A DNA stretch of 64,000 nt, taken from NCBI RefSeq assembly GCF_027943255.1, contig NC_072894.1, forward strand, positions 130,501,601 to 130,565,600, given 5' to 3'. The position numbers and the translations under genes are program-made. The notes below the pieces were generated by a model that saw only the letters and a list, made by a program, of their open reading frames with translations, was not told the DNA's origin and did not search any database. Positions 33,541 through 46,621 of the stretch are shown here, piece by piece (positions within the stretch are counted from its first letter, which is position 1; each line of letters starts with the position of its first letter). Source of the stretch: Anastrepha obliqua. Taxonomy: Eukaryota > Arthropoda > Insecta > Diptera > Tephritidae.

Positions 33541-34816
33541 TCGGTCAGTCCATAAGTTCGTGCGTTTTTGAAGGTGGTTTTAAAATTAATAAAAAAGATG
33601 TTTAAAGTATTTATTAATCAATAATATATTTTCCTTCATTATTTACAATGTCTTCCCAACGTCCAGGCAAATTTTTAATTCCCTGCTCAAAAAATTGTTT
33701 GTCCTTGGAGCCAAAATACGCTTCGATATACCTTTTTATAGTTTTTTTTGAGGAGTAGTTCTTGTTACTCATATGGGATTGAAATCCACGGAAAAGGTGA
33801 TAATCTCAAGGTGCAATATCCGGAGAGTATGGTGGATGCGGCATTAGCTCCCATCCGAGCTCGTTCAGCTTGCCTAATGTTTGCCTTGCGGTATGAGGTC
33901 TTGCGTTGTCGTGGTGAAACAAAACTTTGCGTCTATTCACTAAAGACCGTCGATTTTTTTTAAGTGCCTCATTCAGGTTTGATAGCTGATGGGAATAATA
34001 ATCAGCAGTTATCGTCTGGTTTGGTTCCAGAAGTTCATAATAAACAATACCGGCCATATCTCACCAAATAAACAAGAGAATCTTCTTGGGGGAAGGCCAT
34101 CTCTAGGGGTCGGTTCTGGTGTTTCATCTTTATCTAACCATTGGCGTTTGCGAACAGGATTATTGTTAAGGACCCATTTTTCATCACCAGTAACGATACG
34201 GTTCAAAAAACTTTCATTTTCAAGCCGTTGCAGCAGCTGAGAACACACATTCACTCTCTGCTGAAGGTTGGCGACGGAAAGTCTATGCGGAACCCATTTT
34301 CCCAGCTTTGAAACATTTCCCAACTGAGCCAAGTGCCTGTGAACTGTTCCATGCGATGAATTTAACCTCTGAGCTAACATATCGACTGTCAAATTTGGCT
34401 CAGCTTCCATCAGTTCGAGCAAGGCGTCGGAGTTAAAGACTTCAGGACGACCAGCGTGCGGGGCATCCTCCACGTCGCAGTTACCACTTCGGAATTTTAA
34501 AAACCACTTTTGCGCAGTCCTTACATTCACGGTATCCTCTCCGTGAACAGTGTTTATTTCTGAAGCAGCAGTTGTTGCATTTTTACCACTTTTATAAAAA
34601 AAATACAAAATATGCCTCTTATACGCGTTTGAAGATTCTATTTTATTTTTTAACAACACTTGCTTCTATCCGCGATTAAAATCACTTGTTGAATGCACAA
34701 TATATCAAAGAAAATATAAATAGTTCCGTTATATTCCGCGAATAATTTTTTGTATGCAAAAATTGTACAAAAGTGAAATTATGGGTAAAATACGCACGAG
34801 CTTATGGACTGGCCTG
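33541..34816 (-). mobile_element. mariner element (DD34D type), 1276 bp
   Basis: The ends TCGGTCAGTCCATAAGTTCG and, inverted on the right, CAGGCCAGTCCATAAGCTCG form TIRs flanked by the TA target duplication (33539-33540 and 34817-34818). The size is standard for mariner. It carries a minus-strand transposase pseudogene and sits in the dispersed repeat described separately. Confidence 0.9.
33614..34659 (-). pseudogene. mariner transposase, inactivated
   Basis: The helix-turn-helix region (RTAQKWFLKFRSGN), the HAGRP linker, the first catalytic Asp in VTGDEKWV, the second in FHHDNARPHTA, and the third just after SPDIAP are all visible, with 34 positions between the second and third. It is broken by a frameshift in a C-run near 34090, a TGA in the WWD motif at 34061-34063, and a TGA directly before the third Asp near 33806. 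After that the frame runs to a natural stop at 33614. It is a recent but dead copy. Confidence 0.88.
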
Positions 34817-34919
34817 TATATGGGGAATGCTGCTGAAGTGACAAGCCTTGATCGGATATACATAAATACGGATCGTTCCGGTTACGGAACCCCAGTGTCG
34901 TGGGGACGATTTTCCTGCA

Positions 34920-35800
34920 GGGTATCATAATATAGTTTTGTGTAGTATGCGCGAATTGAGTTCGGCTGGTTTGAGTGCTCTGCTGTTTTGCGTTGTTACC
35001 CGCAAACTTTATATTTATGTGTGTTTGTATGTGTGCAGCGCTAAATTACAATTACAACTTCTGCCCTCACCGGTGCTGTGACCAACCGATGCGAGGCCAT
35101 CGATAAATAAAAACAGAAATATACACACACACATACATTCAAATAAATGTATTTACGATGAAACTACGCCACAAGAAAATATTAAAACAGCCGGAAAAAA
35201 TATGAAACAATAATGACAGATTGTCTGAATATACATATTTGTTACAGTATTTTTTTCTCTTTCTTGTTTTTTGTTATTGCCATAATTCTTATTGGCACTT
35301 GAGATGATGTTGATTTTAAGCTGTTTTTTTCTTTTTATGATTTCATTTGCCGTTTTGTTGGCTGTTATAATTTTTTCCTATTGATGCTTGCGTTGTGCGG
35401 CAATTGTCGTCGCATTCGAATGAAGTAGCACGCAACTGCAATGCTTCTAACACCTCTGTGCACACATACATACATACATACATACATACACACATACTTA
35501 TATATTAACTAAACAATCATCTGTACATACAAAATTATTTGCTCGCCTATTAAGTTGACATTCATTCAGTTTCACAGTAACTTGCAACCGATATATGTGC
35601 ATACACCAACAACAACAAGTGTATCTACAAACAATTTTATTTGCCATAATTTGTGTTGTTGCATCGTGTGTATGTATGCAACAATTGCAGCAAATTGCGC
35701 ATACAAGCATCTGGGTGACACACATTCACACGCACACTTGAATCTACATACTTGTTCGAGGTAGCGCCTCCCATGGTCCGCAAAAAACATGCATACACAT
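34920..35800. other. Non-coding DNA with microsatellites
   Basis: CATA/CACA repeats occur near 35120-35150 and 35460-35500. Overlapping frames here are translations of these repeats. No gene. Confidence 0.45.
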
Positions 35801-35802
35801 TA

Positions 35803-36164
35803 GGGCGGGTCGATTTAAAAATCGCTCATTGCTCTGTGAAAATCGTATTCTAGGGGTCAAAATAAGAAACTTTGCCGAAGGAATCATACCTCTAAAACGA
35901 ATTCTGATGTCGCCTAATTTGGGTCGAACTTTTTAGTTTCTTTTCTCATGTAAAGGCCAAAAATGGTGATATTTTGAAATTATTGTATGGGGAACCCCCC
36001 AGGGGAGTTCCAGGGGGTGTGCCACTGGCATGGATGGATCGGCCGTCCAAAGTTAGTGGGGGTCGGTCATACACTTGGACTCGATTGGAGCACTCTAAAT
36101 GGGTCAAAGTGGGATTTTTCGTTCAATGGGCGATTTTTTTGCCTCCCCACAAATCGACCCGACC
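35803..36164. mobile_element. 362-bp MITE with GGGCGGGTCGATTT ends
   Basis: The left end GGGCGGGTCGATTT and right end AAATCGACCCGACC are inverted repeats flanked by TA (35801-35802 and 36165-36166). The interior is GC-richer than its surroundings and has no coding capacity. It sits inside a CATA microsatellite. The TA duplication points to Tc1/mariner-type mobilisation. Confidence 0.7.
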
Positions 36165-36169
36165 TAATA

Positions 36170-36770
36170 CACATACATACACACGTGTACATATTTACCT
36201 GCGAATGTTCGTGGCAACGTTGGCCAATGCAGTTGATTATTGCAGATACATGCCATATTACCACTCACACACATACATACAAACACATAAGCACATTTAT
36301 TAGGGTTTGGCATGTAGCTGCATGCAAATCGCAAGTAACCAATTTGAATGGAACACGAATTTGTTAGGGCGCACAGTGTTATGTGTAGCCTCAATCGCAG
36401 AGTTCTAAAATCAGTAATTTAATGCTATTTCATCTCATATGTTTAATCTCCAATAGGTTGTGGGGAACCAAAGACGCTCATTCACATTTAAGTTATTTTC
36501 TTTCTCGTGTTACACTGTATAACCAAATCCAAAGCATTGTTGTTTTTTTTTTCAAAAGATTCTAAAAAATAGTTTCTGCCATACTACGTTTTGTAATTTT
36601 GCAACTGAGGTCCGTGAGAACAAAAGTTTATCCTTGCTTAGTATGAAACGAAATTCGCTATCACAGTTTCCTTCAATCTGAGGTTTAAAATTTGTTTTTT
36701 AAGTGCAATTCTGCGAAAAACTATTTTTCCGAGCATAATAACTCCCTACTTGCATTTCTTAGCATACGTA
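36170..36770. other. Non-coding DNA
   Basis: CATA microsatellites at 36168-36295; no gene or element ends found. Confidence 0.4.
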
Positions 36771-36772
36771 TA

Positions 36773-37020
36773 CAGTGTACTCTCTCTTAAGCGAACACTT
36801 AAGCGACTGAAAATTTTTTCCGGATATGGGATTTGTCGGCTTGTGAGAAAAGTGTAAAAAAGTTAATATTATAGGAGGGTTAAGGTGTTATGGGAGGATT
36901 GCCCGCTCAAGAGAAAAAAGTAAAAAAAAAATTCTTAAAGATTTGTGGTATGTACTGAAAGAAGTGCCCACTAAAGAATGTGTCCGTTGGAAGAAATGCT
37001 GAAAAATTGTAGCATTTTCT
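36773..37020. repeat. Possible pogo-like remnant
   Basis: CAGTGTACTCTCTCTTAAGC after a TA resembles pogo/Tigger-type termini, and CTTAAGCGA recurs just inside. A matching right end is not clear, so this is only a suggestion. Confidence 0.25.
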
Positions 37021-37229
37021 ATAACACGCAATAATAGTAGTCACTCTTTTATGGTCGACTTACTATCCAATAGACATCCCTCGATAACGCTTTAAATTTG
37101 CCAAGAGCAAAAAAAAAAACTACATGTCCTGCTAAACACCTCAATTTGTATTTGGTCTTTATATGCATAGTTATTTAGAATTGCATATCTTTGATTAACC
37201 CTTAAATTGATTCTCGGCATATCTATATA

Positions 37230-38399
37230 CAGGGTCCGGCACTCGAAGTGTAACCAACTTCAGGTTGCTCGCACAGCTGATGCCTGTTAGCTAGTACCCA
37301 CTGTACCAAGTATTGTTTACAAGAGCGCGGAAGTATTTTGCCGAGAGTAAACGCGAAAAAAGAAAATCAGTAATGGATTTCAAACCTAATAGTGTGATTG
37401 CATTATATTTGGCTGGAAAATCACAACCAGCAATTGTTCGTGAACTCGAGCACCTTAAAGTAAATAAAGTTTTTGTTTGTTGTGAAGTGAAGAAGCGACT
37501 TGAGCGAAATCCCCGACGAAGTGCAAATCAAATGGCGAAAGAACTGAAAATATCTGACCGTAGCATCCGCCGCAAACTGAAAAATGATCTCAAAGTCAAG
37601 TCTTACAAGATCCAAAAGCGCATGATTTCACATTAAAGCAGCAAGAAGTCAGACGTGAGAGAGCGAAGGAGTTGCTTCGCTTGGCGAAAACCGCCGATTT
37701 CCGAACATTGTGTTTTCTGACGAGAAAATTTTTCAAATTGAGCAATTCATAAACTCCCAAAACGATAAGATTTCTTTGACCGACCGTTCATACGATAATT
37801 TAAGCCATCGATTGGCAGCACCTGCTACAGGTAGTGGTTTGGGCCGCTGTAACCGCAGATGGGCGCTCTACATCGAGCCTGGCGTCAAGGTAAATGCGAA
37901 ATATTATCGGGAAAGTATTCTGGAGGTTGCTTTGAAGCCGTGGGCAGATAAACATTTCGGTGGCAGACCATGGACGTTCCAACAGGACTCGGCACCGTCT
38001 CGCGAAGCTTGAGTGAGCCTAGAATGGCTAAAAAACAACTTCCGAATTTCATAACGCCCACACATTGGCTTTCAAATTCACTAGACGCGAATCCGATGGA
38101 TTATTCTCTTTGGACCATTTTGGAGAGCAAGATCCGAACTAAAAGATTCACCAGTCTCGAGACGCTGAAAAAAGGCATTGTCCGCGAGTGGGCCAAAATA
38201 CCTGCAACTCACATTCGGGCAGCTTGCGATTCGTTTCTGGACCGTCTCAAGGTCATAGTAAAAGGTGGTCGAGCAAAAGTAAATTGATTCTTAATTTTAT
38301 ATTATTTTCACACATTTTTACTTTGAATTGAATACAAGTAATTTTCCAAACTAAATTTATGGCCTTTTTAATTGGTTACACTTCGACTGCCGGAATCTG
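37230..38399 (+). mobile_element. maT-like (DD37D) Tc1/mariner element, 1170 bp
   Basis: Inverted ends CAGGGTCCGGCACTCGAAGTG and CACTTCGACTGCCGGAATCTG are flanked by TA at 37228-37229 and 38400-38401. It carries a plus-strand transposase pseudogene. The catalytic spacing suggests the DD37D (maT) group. Confidence 0.85.
37313..38287 (+). pseudogene. maT-like transposase, internally deleted and frameshifted
   Basis: The N-terminal part reads VMDFKPNSVIALYLAGKSQ and then jumps from KVNKVFV directly to VKKRLERNPRRSANQMAKEL, so the middle of the DNA-binding region is deleted. The catalytic segments IVFSDEKIFQIEQ, WTFQQDSAP and DANPMDYSLW survive in different frames, and the C-terminus ends KVIVKGG. 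Counting from the second Asp to the Asp of NPMD gives about 37 residues. At least three frameshifts make it inactive. Confidence 0.8.
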
Positions 38400-38401
38400 T
38401 A

Positions 38402-40734
38402 TACCCGTATCATACCTTGATTCCATGCAATATTTAGCGTAAGCCGTTGTCAGGAGCTGCCTTCTTTGAAGTGATCAACGCGCGAATTTGCCATCCGTAT
38501 AGGTTTCGTAGTTCTATCTGGTATTCATCACCCGAGTATTTCCGATCCTCATCACCATCATCTGGGATCTTTTAAATCTATGACAAGACAAGCCACTACC
38601 CATCGAGCTCCACTGTACGAGTATGCGCGGTCAAATCTAAATAAAATATGCGGAACATCCAATTCATTGATCGACTGCCGTCACATGCACCTTATTTTTT
38701 CTGGTTTTCAGCAGCGACAGCGAGAAATAAACAGGTTCATTAAATGCATTCGATGATGTTTATTATTTATGACAATCAACTGAGAGTGAGCGCACAAAAC
38801 GGCAACGGCATGAGGCGCTTCGCTGGTGTATAGCCAACCTACGCCATTAGAAGATAGGTAACATTTTCAATAAAAACCAACAACAATAATATGGCAGATA
38901 CACGCTAATATGAGAAAAACCTTACAACTACAATATCTGAAATTACATATGTACACACATACATACAGACATCTGAACGTAACAGTCAATTGTAGTTCCT
39001 CAGTTCATTAGAAAAATATGCGGCGTAGCAAAGTAAAGAGCAGAAATCAACCAACTGGCTAACTGCGTAAATGATATGGGCACAAATAAGTGACTCATGG
39101 CTGCCTGCATAATTAGTCTTGCTGGTGGGGCAGATAATAACGGACATCCCTGAGCGTAAATAGCCGACGAACGCTGTGCTGTTGGTTCTAATCATTTCAC
39201 AGGCGGCTTCTAATTTTCGTTGATGGTCGTGAAAGGTGTTAAAAGGAAAATGCAGCAAATAAAAGGCAGTGAGTGGCTAGCACCAAGCAAGGATTAAGGA
39301 AAGGCTGGCTACAGTGCTGCTTGCAGAGTTACGTAACTGCTTGCACTCTCTCATAGTTCAGCGAAAACTACGATGCGGCAAATGTGGTTTGAAACTCCTT
39401 CGATCTTTTGCTGTTGACTCGCTTTTAACGCGCATTGTGCAAAGTTTGTATAAAGTAGGATGTTTATAAGGAAGAGAAAGAGGCTGTAGGGAAAGAGAGG
39501 TGGCAAAAATTAACTGGAACAGCTGCTGGGGGCTTAAATTTCTTTGCTGCTGCTGTTTGCTGATGTTGCAACTCCTGCTGCAGCTTTCTTCGCCCAGAAG
39601 CTTACAGATAATTGTTGCTATTTTTGTTTTTGTATGTTATGTACCTATTTTTGGCATTTTAGCCTTGTTGATCGATCGCATTGTGCCGAATTGCTTACTG
39701 ATGCTGTTGTTTATTTTTAATGGCAGGGCTACTTTGCCTTCGCTGGTGGCCAGCAGCAAAGGCACTTGACAGCACTCAAATTGCTTTTTTCTCTCTAATT
39801 TTGTTGTTGTTGTTGCTTTGCACGCTGCTCCCATTAAATACCATATATACATATATATAGATGACTTTGTGAAAATGACATCAATTTAATGTTTTTATTT
39901 TTCTTCCGCTTTAACTTGTTGTATGTTTGTTGCTGTAATTATTATTTTTGTTGTTGTTATAGCAGTTACAGCTGCTGCTGCTGTTGCTAGCCACCTCCAG
40001 CTCGGTTACAGCTTCTACTCGTGCGCGCCTATTATCTATGCCTACACTTGCACTCACACACAACCAACTATTTTGCTTCTCGCAAATCCATGTACTTGGC
40101 CATTGTTGATGTTGATGGTGTACGTGCGTTTGTTATTGTTGATATGCAGTATATTTTCTCGCTATTTCATTAAATAAAATTAAGGTGAAAGAAAATGTGT
40201 TATTGTTTCTCGTTCGAATAGTTCCTGTTGCCCCCATTGTGTGTCGTGCTGTTTTAGTATAGACCCACATTGACATCGTTGAAGTTGTAATAGCAACAGT
40301 AACATGACTAACAACAATAGTAATAATAAAAAATATTAAGATTAAAACAATAGCAACTCAGCAACAGCGAGGCGCGTTAGCTTGAGTGGGGCCCCCAATA
40401 TATGCCTGCATTCACGCACGCACGCACCCGTACTGGCACAGAGGCTTCCTACTTTTGTACGCCGCCCCAGAAAACAGCTAAACCCTTCAAACAATATAAT
40501 TCCATAGCAAAGCTCCTTTAACTTTTCAGTGGTTTCGCATTGTAATCGTTTCAATAGTTGATCGTCCGGTAAAAAATAAAGTGAAAATGAGGCGAAAATC
40601 ACTTTTGTTTTAATATGCAACTTAATGCTTTACACCTCGTAGCGCATTTTTGCGATTTGTGATGTGTTGTATGTTTTTGGTTTTTTGATAAATATGTGCA
40701 TTTCGTTTCACAAGAAAGTACATTTTTCGGTGCC
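38402..40734. other. Non-coding DNA, no gene seen
   Basis: GCTGCT/GTTGTT-rich tracts near 39540-39600 and 39935-40000 give chance frames on both strands. No splice-framed exon with similarity was found. Confidence 0.4.
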
Positions 40735-40920
40735 TTTACAGTCACGGACTAAAATCTGCATACAGTTCATTCATTGCGTTAAATAATTATAGCACAGGGA
40801 TTTATTGGCAAAAAATGTTGGTTTCTTATATTATTTAATTTTAATAATTTTTTCATGAAAATATACTTCATGCTCCTACAAAAACCAATTTTGTAATGTA
40901 ATATATAATATATAGACATA
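40735..40920 (+). repeat. Diverged repeat related to 48645-48780
   Basis: This begins TACAGTCACGGACTAAAATC, like a Tc1-type end. It shares GCACAGGGA-TTATTG and TTTTTTCATGAAAATATA with the 48.65-kb copy. No coding sequence and no right end were seen. Confidence 0.35.
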
Positions 40921-40931
40921 TATAAATACTA

Positions 40932-41611
40932 GGGTGGTCCAAAAATGCATGGGAAAAAATTTATATTAAAATTTTTATACTGCCGCCCCCCATAATGGTA
41001 AAGAATGAAAAATAAAAAGACCCGTATTTTTTTTTTTTTTTAATCAGACCATATTTAATGGTGCCGGCGGGGCTTTGAAATATCCCATGTATTTTGCATG
41101 GGAAAAAAATACTTTTTCGTAGATTTCATGTAAAAACCTGGAAAATGAATATATTTTAACCGGATACCTCAGTTTCTCTTCATAATTGGTCAGGGAATAA
41201 CAACCAATTATGAAATAATTAATTTTTTTGTATTAACTATTTTTTATAGAACCCCAAAAAGCCCCCATAAAACGAAAATCTAAGAAAAAATCGAAAAACA
41301 ATATTTTATATTACTTTTATGAAAATAGTTAATACAAAAAAAAATAATTATTTCATAATTGGTTGTTATTCCCTGACCAATTATGAAGAGAAACTGAGTT
41401 ATCCGGTTAAAATATATTCATTTTCCAGGTTTTTACATGAAATCTACGACAAAGTATTTTTTTCCCATGCAAAATACATGGGATATTTCAAAGCCCCGGC
41501 GGCACCATTAAATATGGTCTGATTAAAAAAAAAAAAAATACGGGTCTTTTTATTTTTCATTCTTTACTATTTTGGGGGGGCGGCAGCATACAAATTTTTT
41601 TTGCACCACCC
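40932..41611. mobile_element. 680-bp foldback element (near-perfect palindrome)
   Basis: GGGTGGTCCAAAAATGC on the left pairs with TTTTTTTTGCACCACCC on the right. The arms continue inward almost base for base, for example CATAATTGGTCAGGGAATAA against TTATTCCCTGACCAATTATG, leaving a loop of about 80-90 bp near 41245-41335. TA flanks both ends (40930-40931 and 41612-41613). There is no coding capacity. Confidence 0.85.
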
Positions 41612-41613
41612 TA

Positions 41614-44600
41614 ATAAATACATATATATCTTTACCAAACTTTCAAACTTTTTAATCAGAAATTTTTATAGAAAAATTTCGAGCATGCAGCAACCATCCA
41701 AAATTCAGCATAAGATTAAAATTACAAAATTCCATCCAGTAAAACTGAAAACCGTTCGGACATCTTTAGAAATAGGGAAAACAAAGTAATTGTAATCAGC
41801 AATGGTTAGGTAAAAAAAGGAAATTTCTTGTCTTCAAACCTTGTTTTTAGCATTATTTTTTAGGTATCTCAAAATTCGCGCCAATCTACCAATACTGACT
41901 TCTGTTTCAGGCTCAAGGGCAAACAAATTCACTGGGATACATTCGAGTCGCGTTTCGTTCAAAATGTTGTTTTTTGTGTGTCTGTGCAATTGAAGCATGC
42001 CTCTCGTCTTTGCATCTGTCACCATTTCTATTTATGGAACTCAAGCTTTTTTGTGTTAATTTTGTTTCCCATTTTACTTGTCTTTCACAGAGGTTGAGTC
42101 CGCAGGCTTTTTCACTTTCGTCGAAAATTCTCTAACTCCGGTTTTAAGTTTGTCAGTTTTACTATTGTACATTTTTAGTTGAGCAAGTGTCAGCTGTCAG
42201 CCGGTATCATTAATGTGTCTGTCCTTTTCTGCCTTGCTCAGCTTTTTCATCGTACCTACATATCTACTTGTACATAGGTGAACACATTTGTACCCATGTA
42301 CAAATGTAGACCAGTAAATAGTCATATGGTCATGTATTTATGTGTATTTGTACATATATTTAGCACTATTGTATTAATGGTAATCTTGACTCTTTGGCTC
42401 GTTTGCCGTTAATCTCTTTCTTCATATGATTTTTCTTTTTATATAGCTTTTTTTATAGTTGTAACCATTTATCTCATCTTTTTATGGGCACATAGTAAAC
42501 GTTATTTTGATGGTTATCATAAAATGTGTGTTTCTTTTCATTGAGTAGTGAATATTAAAAAAAATTGTGTGGGGAAGAAATATGAGAATTGATGATGCAA
42601 GAAATGTGTAACAGTTATTTGTATATACTTAAATGTGTATGCATATGTGCGACGAAGTTTTTATGTTCAATAATGATAGCTTTAAGTTACCTATCTGAAG
42701 AATTTTATGTTTAATTTTAGTCAGGTTCATTTTGTAGTATTCCGGGTTTTAAAAGCTATATTTTCGTCCAAAGTCCCTGACCAAAATGCGCTCAGGTTTC
42801 AGTATTCTGTGGGTAGTTTTTCACTATATACTCGTTTGTATGGGGAGCAAAAATATGTATGCAAAGAAAAAGTTTGCAATTCTGTAGCGTATTTTGAAGT
42901 TTTGCTTTATTTAGCAAAACAAGAAAAAACAAAAAACCAAGCAAATCTGCGTGCGCTATCACGTGCTTTACGAGTATTGATCGCGCGCTTAAGGCTTTTA
43001 CAAATCCCCAAGAAAATCATTGCTTCTCAACAACTCTGTTTTGCACACACATGTGTAGGTATGTACATATGTATGTGTGTGAAATCCCTACATAGCTCAG
43101 AGAGACAATGGTAAGCAGCAATGCAGTGAACGGTAAAGCTAAGCACAGCAGCAGCAAGGTAATAATGACTACAATGATACACAACTGCAGTGAAACCATA
43201 TGACTAGGCCATTTGATGTGGCCAAAGCTGTAATACGAGTAAAAACAAACTAAACAAGTGGTCGCTGCCATTTACTGCCTCACAACAATGCATGCACAGC
43301 TCTCTTCCGTTCTCCCATAAGTTGCTCCAACACAGTTACTTTCAATGCACTCTCTGACTCTCACTCTGTGTATGCGTGTATGTAGAGTTTTGATTGCAGT
43401 CAGCTAGCCAGTAAGTGGAGCTGGAATGGATTTCTATTTGTATGCAAAGTTTCTCTGTTTTTTGTTGCTGTTTTTGTGTTTTGTGCTTGTATTTAATATT
43501 CCAGTGGCGTTGATTCTCTAGTTGCTGCCCATGACTCGGTTCTTGGTCGCACAGTGGCACCACTTTTCTTCTCTATTTATTTATTCACACTACAACGGCA
43601 ATGCGTTTCCATTTGTTTTTATAATTTTTATTTGCTTATTTCTGCCGTTTTGTTAAGTTTTAGAATTCAATTGTTGTATATTTGCGCTATAAAAGTTTTG
43701 GTGTTTATTGTTGCTGTTATGGCTGCAGTTTTCGCCAAGTGTAGTTTTGTAGAATTAGTATGTGAAACGCGTTCCGTTGATGGGTAAGTAGCTGATAGCG
43801 ACTGGCAATCAGGAAAGAAGGAAGAGTCCATTGGCAAGTTGGTCTTACTGGTTTTCTTATTGCTTAGAAGTGGAGAAGCGGCAGTGCCTGAAATTTAGAT
43901 TGAGACGGCAATGGAAGTGATTGCAGTCATTATGAAGCGAATGACAAGCGAGTTGGATTTGTGTGAAAGCACACGAATATGGTGGTTTAAAGGTCCCGAA
44001 CTTCATAAGAATAACATGAACAACATTACAAAATTTTATTTTTTGGAAAACAGTGGGATACGATGGCATCACATAGTTTTCTGCAGAGGTATTTTAAATC
44101 AGAAATGAAGTGTTTGAAAAAAAAAATTATAAATGAACCTAAGCTTCTACAATAATTACGTATATATCCATAATTAGTTGAAAAATCTCTATTTCGACTT
44201 TCACGGCCAATATTAATGGTTGTAGTTATTATGACTGGCTTATTTCGTGTAATTTTTAACTGTTTTTAAATGTAGTATTAAAGTAATTGTATACATTTTG
44301 TTTCATTCACTTAGTTATTATTTTTTTGCAGTATATTTATTAATAGTTATCCCGGTACAAAATATTGATCTAAGCACCGAATAAAAATCTCAACTATACC
44401 CCGTGTCAAAACTATAGCATCTACATTTTTACTAGTTTTATGTTTTTGTTTGTTTGAATGTTAATTTTAGTTTTTTTTTAAACTGTAGTCATAAAAATCC
44501 AGGTTTCAAATTTTATACAAAATTAGAAAAAAAAATCGCAGACATCATCACAATGAGCTTGAATATAGTGTACATACCAAAAATATTTTTAGAAATTTTA

Positions 44601-46615
44601 GTTAGAAACCGTGGAATTGGTATGTAAAGCTTTTGAAATTTTAAAAAATTGGAACAATATAGTGTTTTGTTTGATAATGAGTTATAATTTTATAAAAAAA
44701 GTAATGAACATTAACAAAAAAAGGAAATAAAAAATATATAAATAAGACAAGTAAAAATAGTCTAAACTTATCAATATATTGATTTGCTATAGTTTGTCGT
44801 GGGATCTATGTATCTGATAGTGGCTATTTTTACGTCTTATTCTTTTAACAACATAATTTCCTCTCAGTATTTAAGTAATCACATTTTCTTTCTTTTTTTC
44901 AGGTACGTAAAGATTCTTTCTATTGATTTAAACACCGAAGTGGGTAAGATATAATTTTTGTGATGAAAAAGTCAATATTAAATAAAAGTTAGCCATTTTC
45001 CTCATTTTCCTGGTATTAAATTTTTTAGCTGCTCTTTCAAAAAAAAAATGCCATTATATTTCGGAAAATTTTACTCAATAATAAGGAATAAATTGCAGCA
45101 TACGATTACTTTAATAGAATAATAAAATAGAAATAGAATATACACGTTGGATAATGGAAAGGGGTTGGGGATTTATACAGAGCTCCCCCTACTTTTCATG
45201 CCTGTTCAGCTTTTTAATTATAAGTACATAACATTTTTGCCGAATAAACGAATAAAGTGTTCTGCTTACTCGTATTTCTCACAGAATGAAATAATCTTAA
45301 CAGAACGAAATAATCGACTCTTCGAATGAAAATAATCGACTGGCCCTTAGAGGAAGTTGAGCATAAAATGGAGGAGGAACTTCATAGCAAAAGAAAATCT
45401 GTAGTAATGGAATAGTACTCGAAAGTGTCTGGAAAAATCATCAATTTTGTACAAAGTTAAACTTTGGGTTATATGGTTTTTGCTGTAGTAAAAAAATAGT
45501 AGTTTGTTTATAATTTTGCGGCATACATAGGTGTACGATTTAATAGTTGTTAGGGCAAGTCGCCATTTTCGAGATGGCATGTACCAAATGGGCATTTTGG
45601 CTTTTCGACAAAACTGTCGCCCTACAATCTGTGAAGATCTGCAAATATTTGCTGAAACACGCATTTTTTGCAGATGAGGAAAGGTTTTAACGGCTGGACT
45701 GCCCTTGGCTACTCTGCTTTTTTGCAACCGAAAAAGGAAAAAAAAACTTGGGAGGCATAAGACAAATATTTGAGTACGAGTATTACTTGCGATATTTTGA
45801 TTTACCAATCCGCTAAAATCTGGTTCAAGATAAGTCAATATGAAAAATCAAAAAATTATGACACGATACAGAATAGACAAAATGCGAGTTTTTTTTTTTT
45901 TTAAGAAGACGAAACCTTGTTATTTTCCTTTGTTGACTCTCAAAGAAGTCATTTATAAATATATAATATACTTACTATATACATAAGAATAGGATAAATA
46001 TATATAGGATAAATTTATAGAAGCCATTGGCAAGAGCTCTTTTGCGATAGTGGTCACCTTAAAGCAAATTACAGCCTTTTCCTAAAAATATCAAAAAATA
46101 CCCAAATTAATATTCGCTTCATTCAGATGTACAAAACATAAAAGTTTTAGAAATCTCTAAAAGTTTGAAAATTGTAAAATTATCCACCAAAACATTTATA
46201 ATTGTCTACCAATCTCTTTATTATTTTGCATCACTGTACGTCAGCGCTCCAACGTCATTAGCAGAGCAGCCGCAGAAGACGTTGCCATAAATAGTGGCGA
46301 GTGGCGTCGCCGTCGCCGTCTCAGTCACCGTCACTGCCTTTGTGTTTGTGTTTAGACGATGACGGCCATAATGTTGCCGATACCGATGCTAAACCAACAC
46401 CAACGCAGTACCGAGTGGCTGTCGGATGGTTATTGTGGCTGGCTAGCGGCTGGTTGTGATGATTTCCATAGTGGTTGCCATCGTCGTCGTCGTTGTCGTG
46501 GCCGTCGTCGTCAGCACAGTTCAGTTCAGTTGTTCAAAGCCAAACATTTTTGTTTGTTTCAGTATGAAAATTTCTTTTGGACGGACTGGATGAATCCGGT
46601 AGTAGTGCGTTCGCT
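41614..46615. other. Long non-coding stretch, presumed intron
   Basis: No element ends or conserved coding were found. The largest frames (42707-43114 plus; 45347-45838 minus) show no domain, no homology I recognise and no splice logic. Simple repeats of GTCGTC type lie at 46470-46510. Confidence 0.35.
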
Positions 46616-46621
46616 TTTTTC

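Larger units (their letters stand above)
33506..34916 (+). repeat. Dispersed repeat, copy 3, split by a mariner insertion
   Basis: The head TTGTTGTTGTAGCAGCATAAACG ends at CATACATA (33540). After the mariner it resumes as TATGGGGAATGCTGCTGAAG, GATATACATAAATACGG and CCAGTGTCGTGG to about 34916. The two parts rejoin to the same order as the copy at 6735-6862, so the insertion is later than the repeat. Confidence 0.65.

Noticed and set aside
42707..43114. 135-codon plus-strand frame
   Set aside because: Mixed composition with a microsatellite at its end; no family resemblance or plausible splice partners.
45347..45838. 163-codon minus-strand frame
   Set aside because: There is no recognisable motif, the composition is that of random AT-rich translation, and no homologue is known to me.
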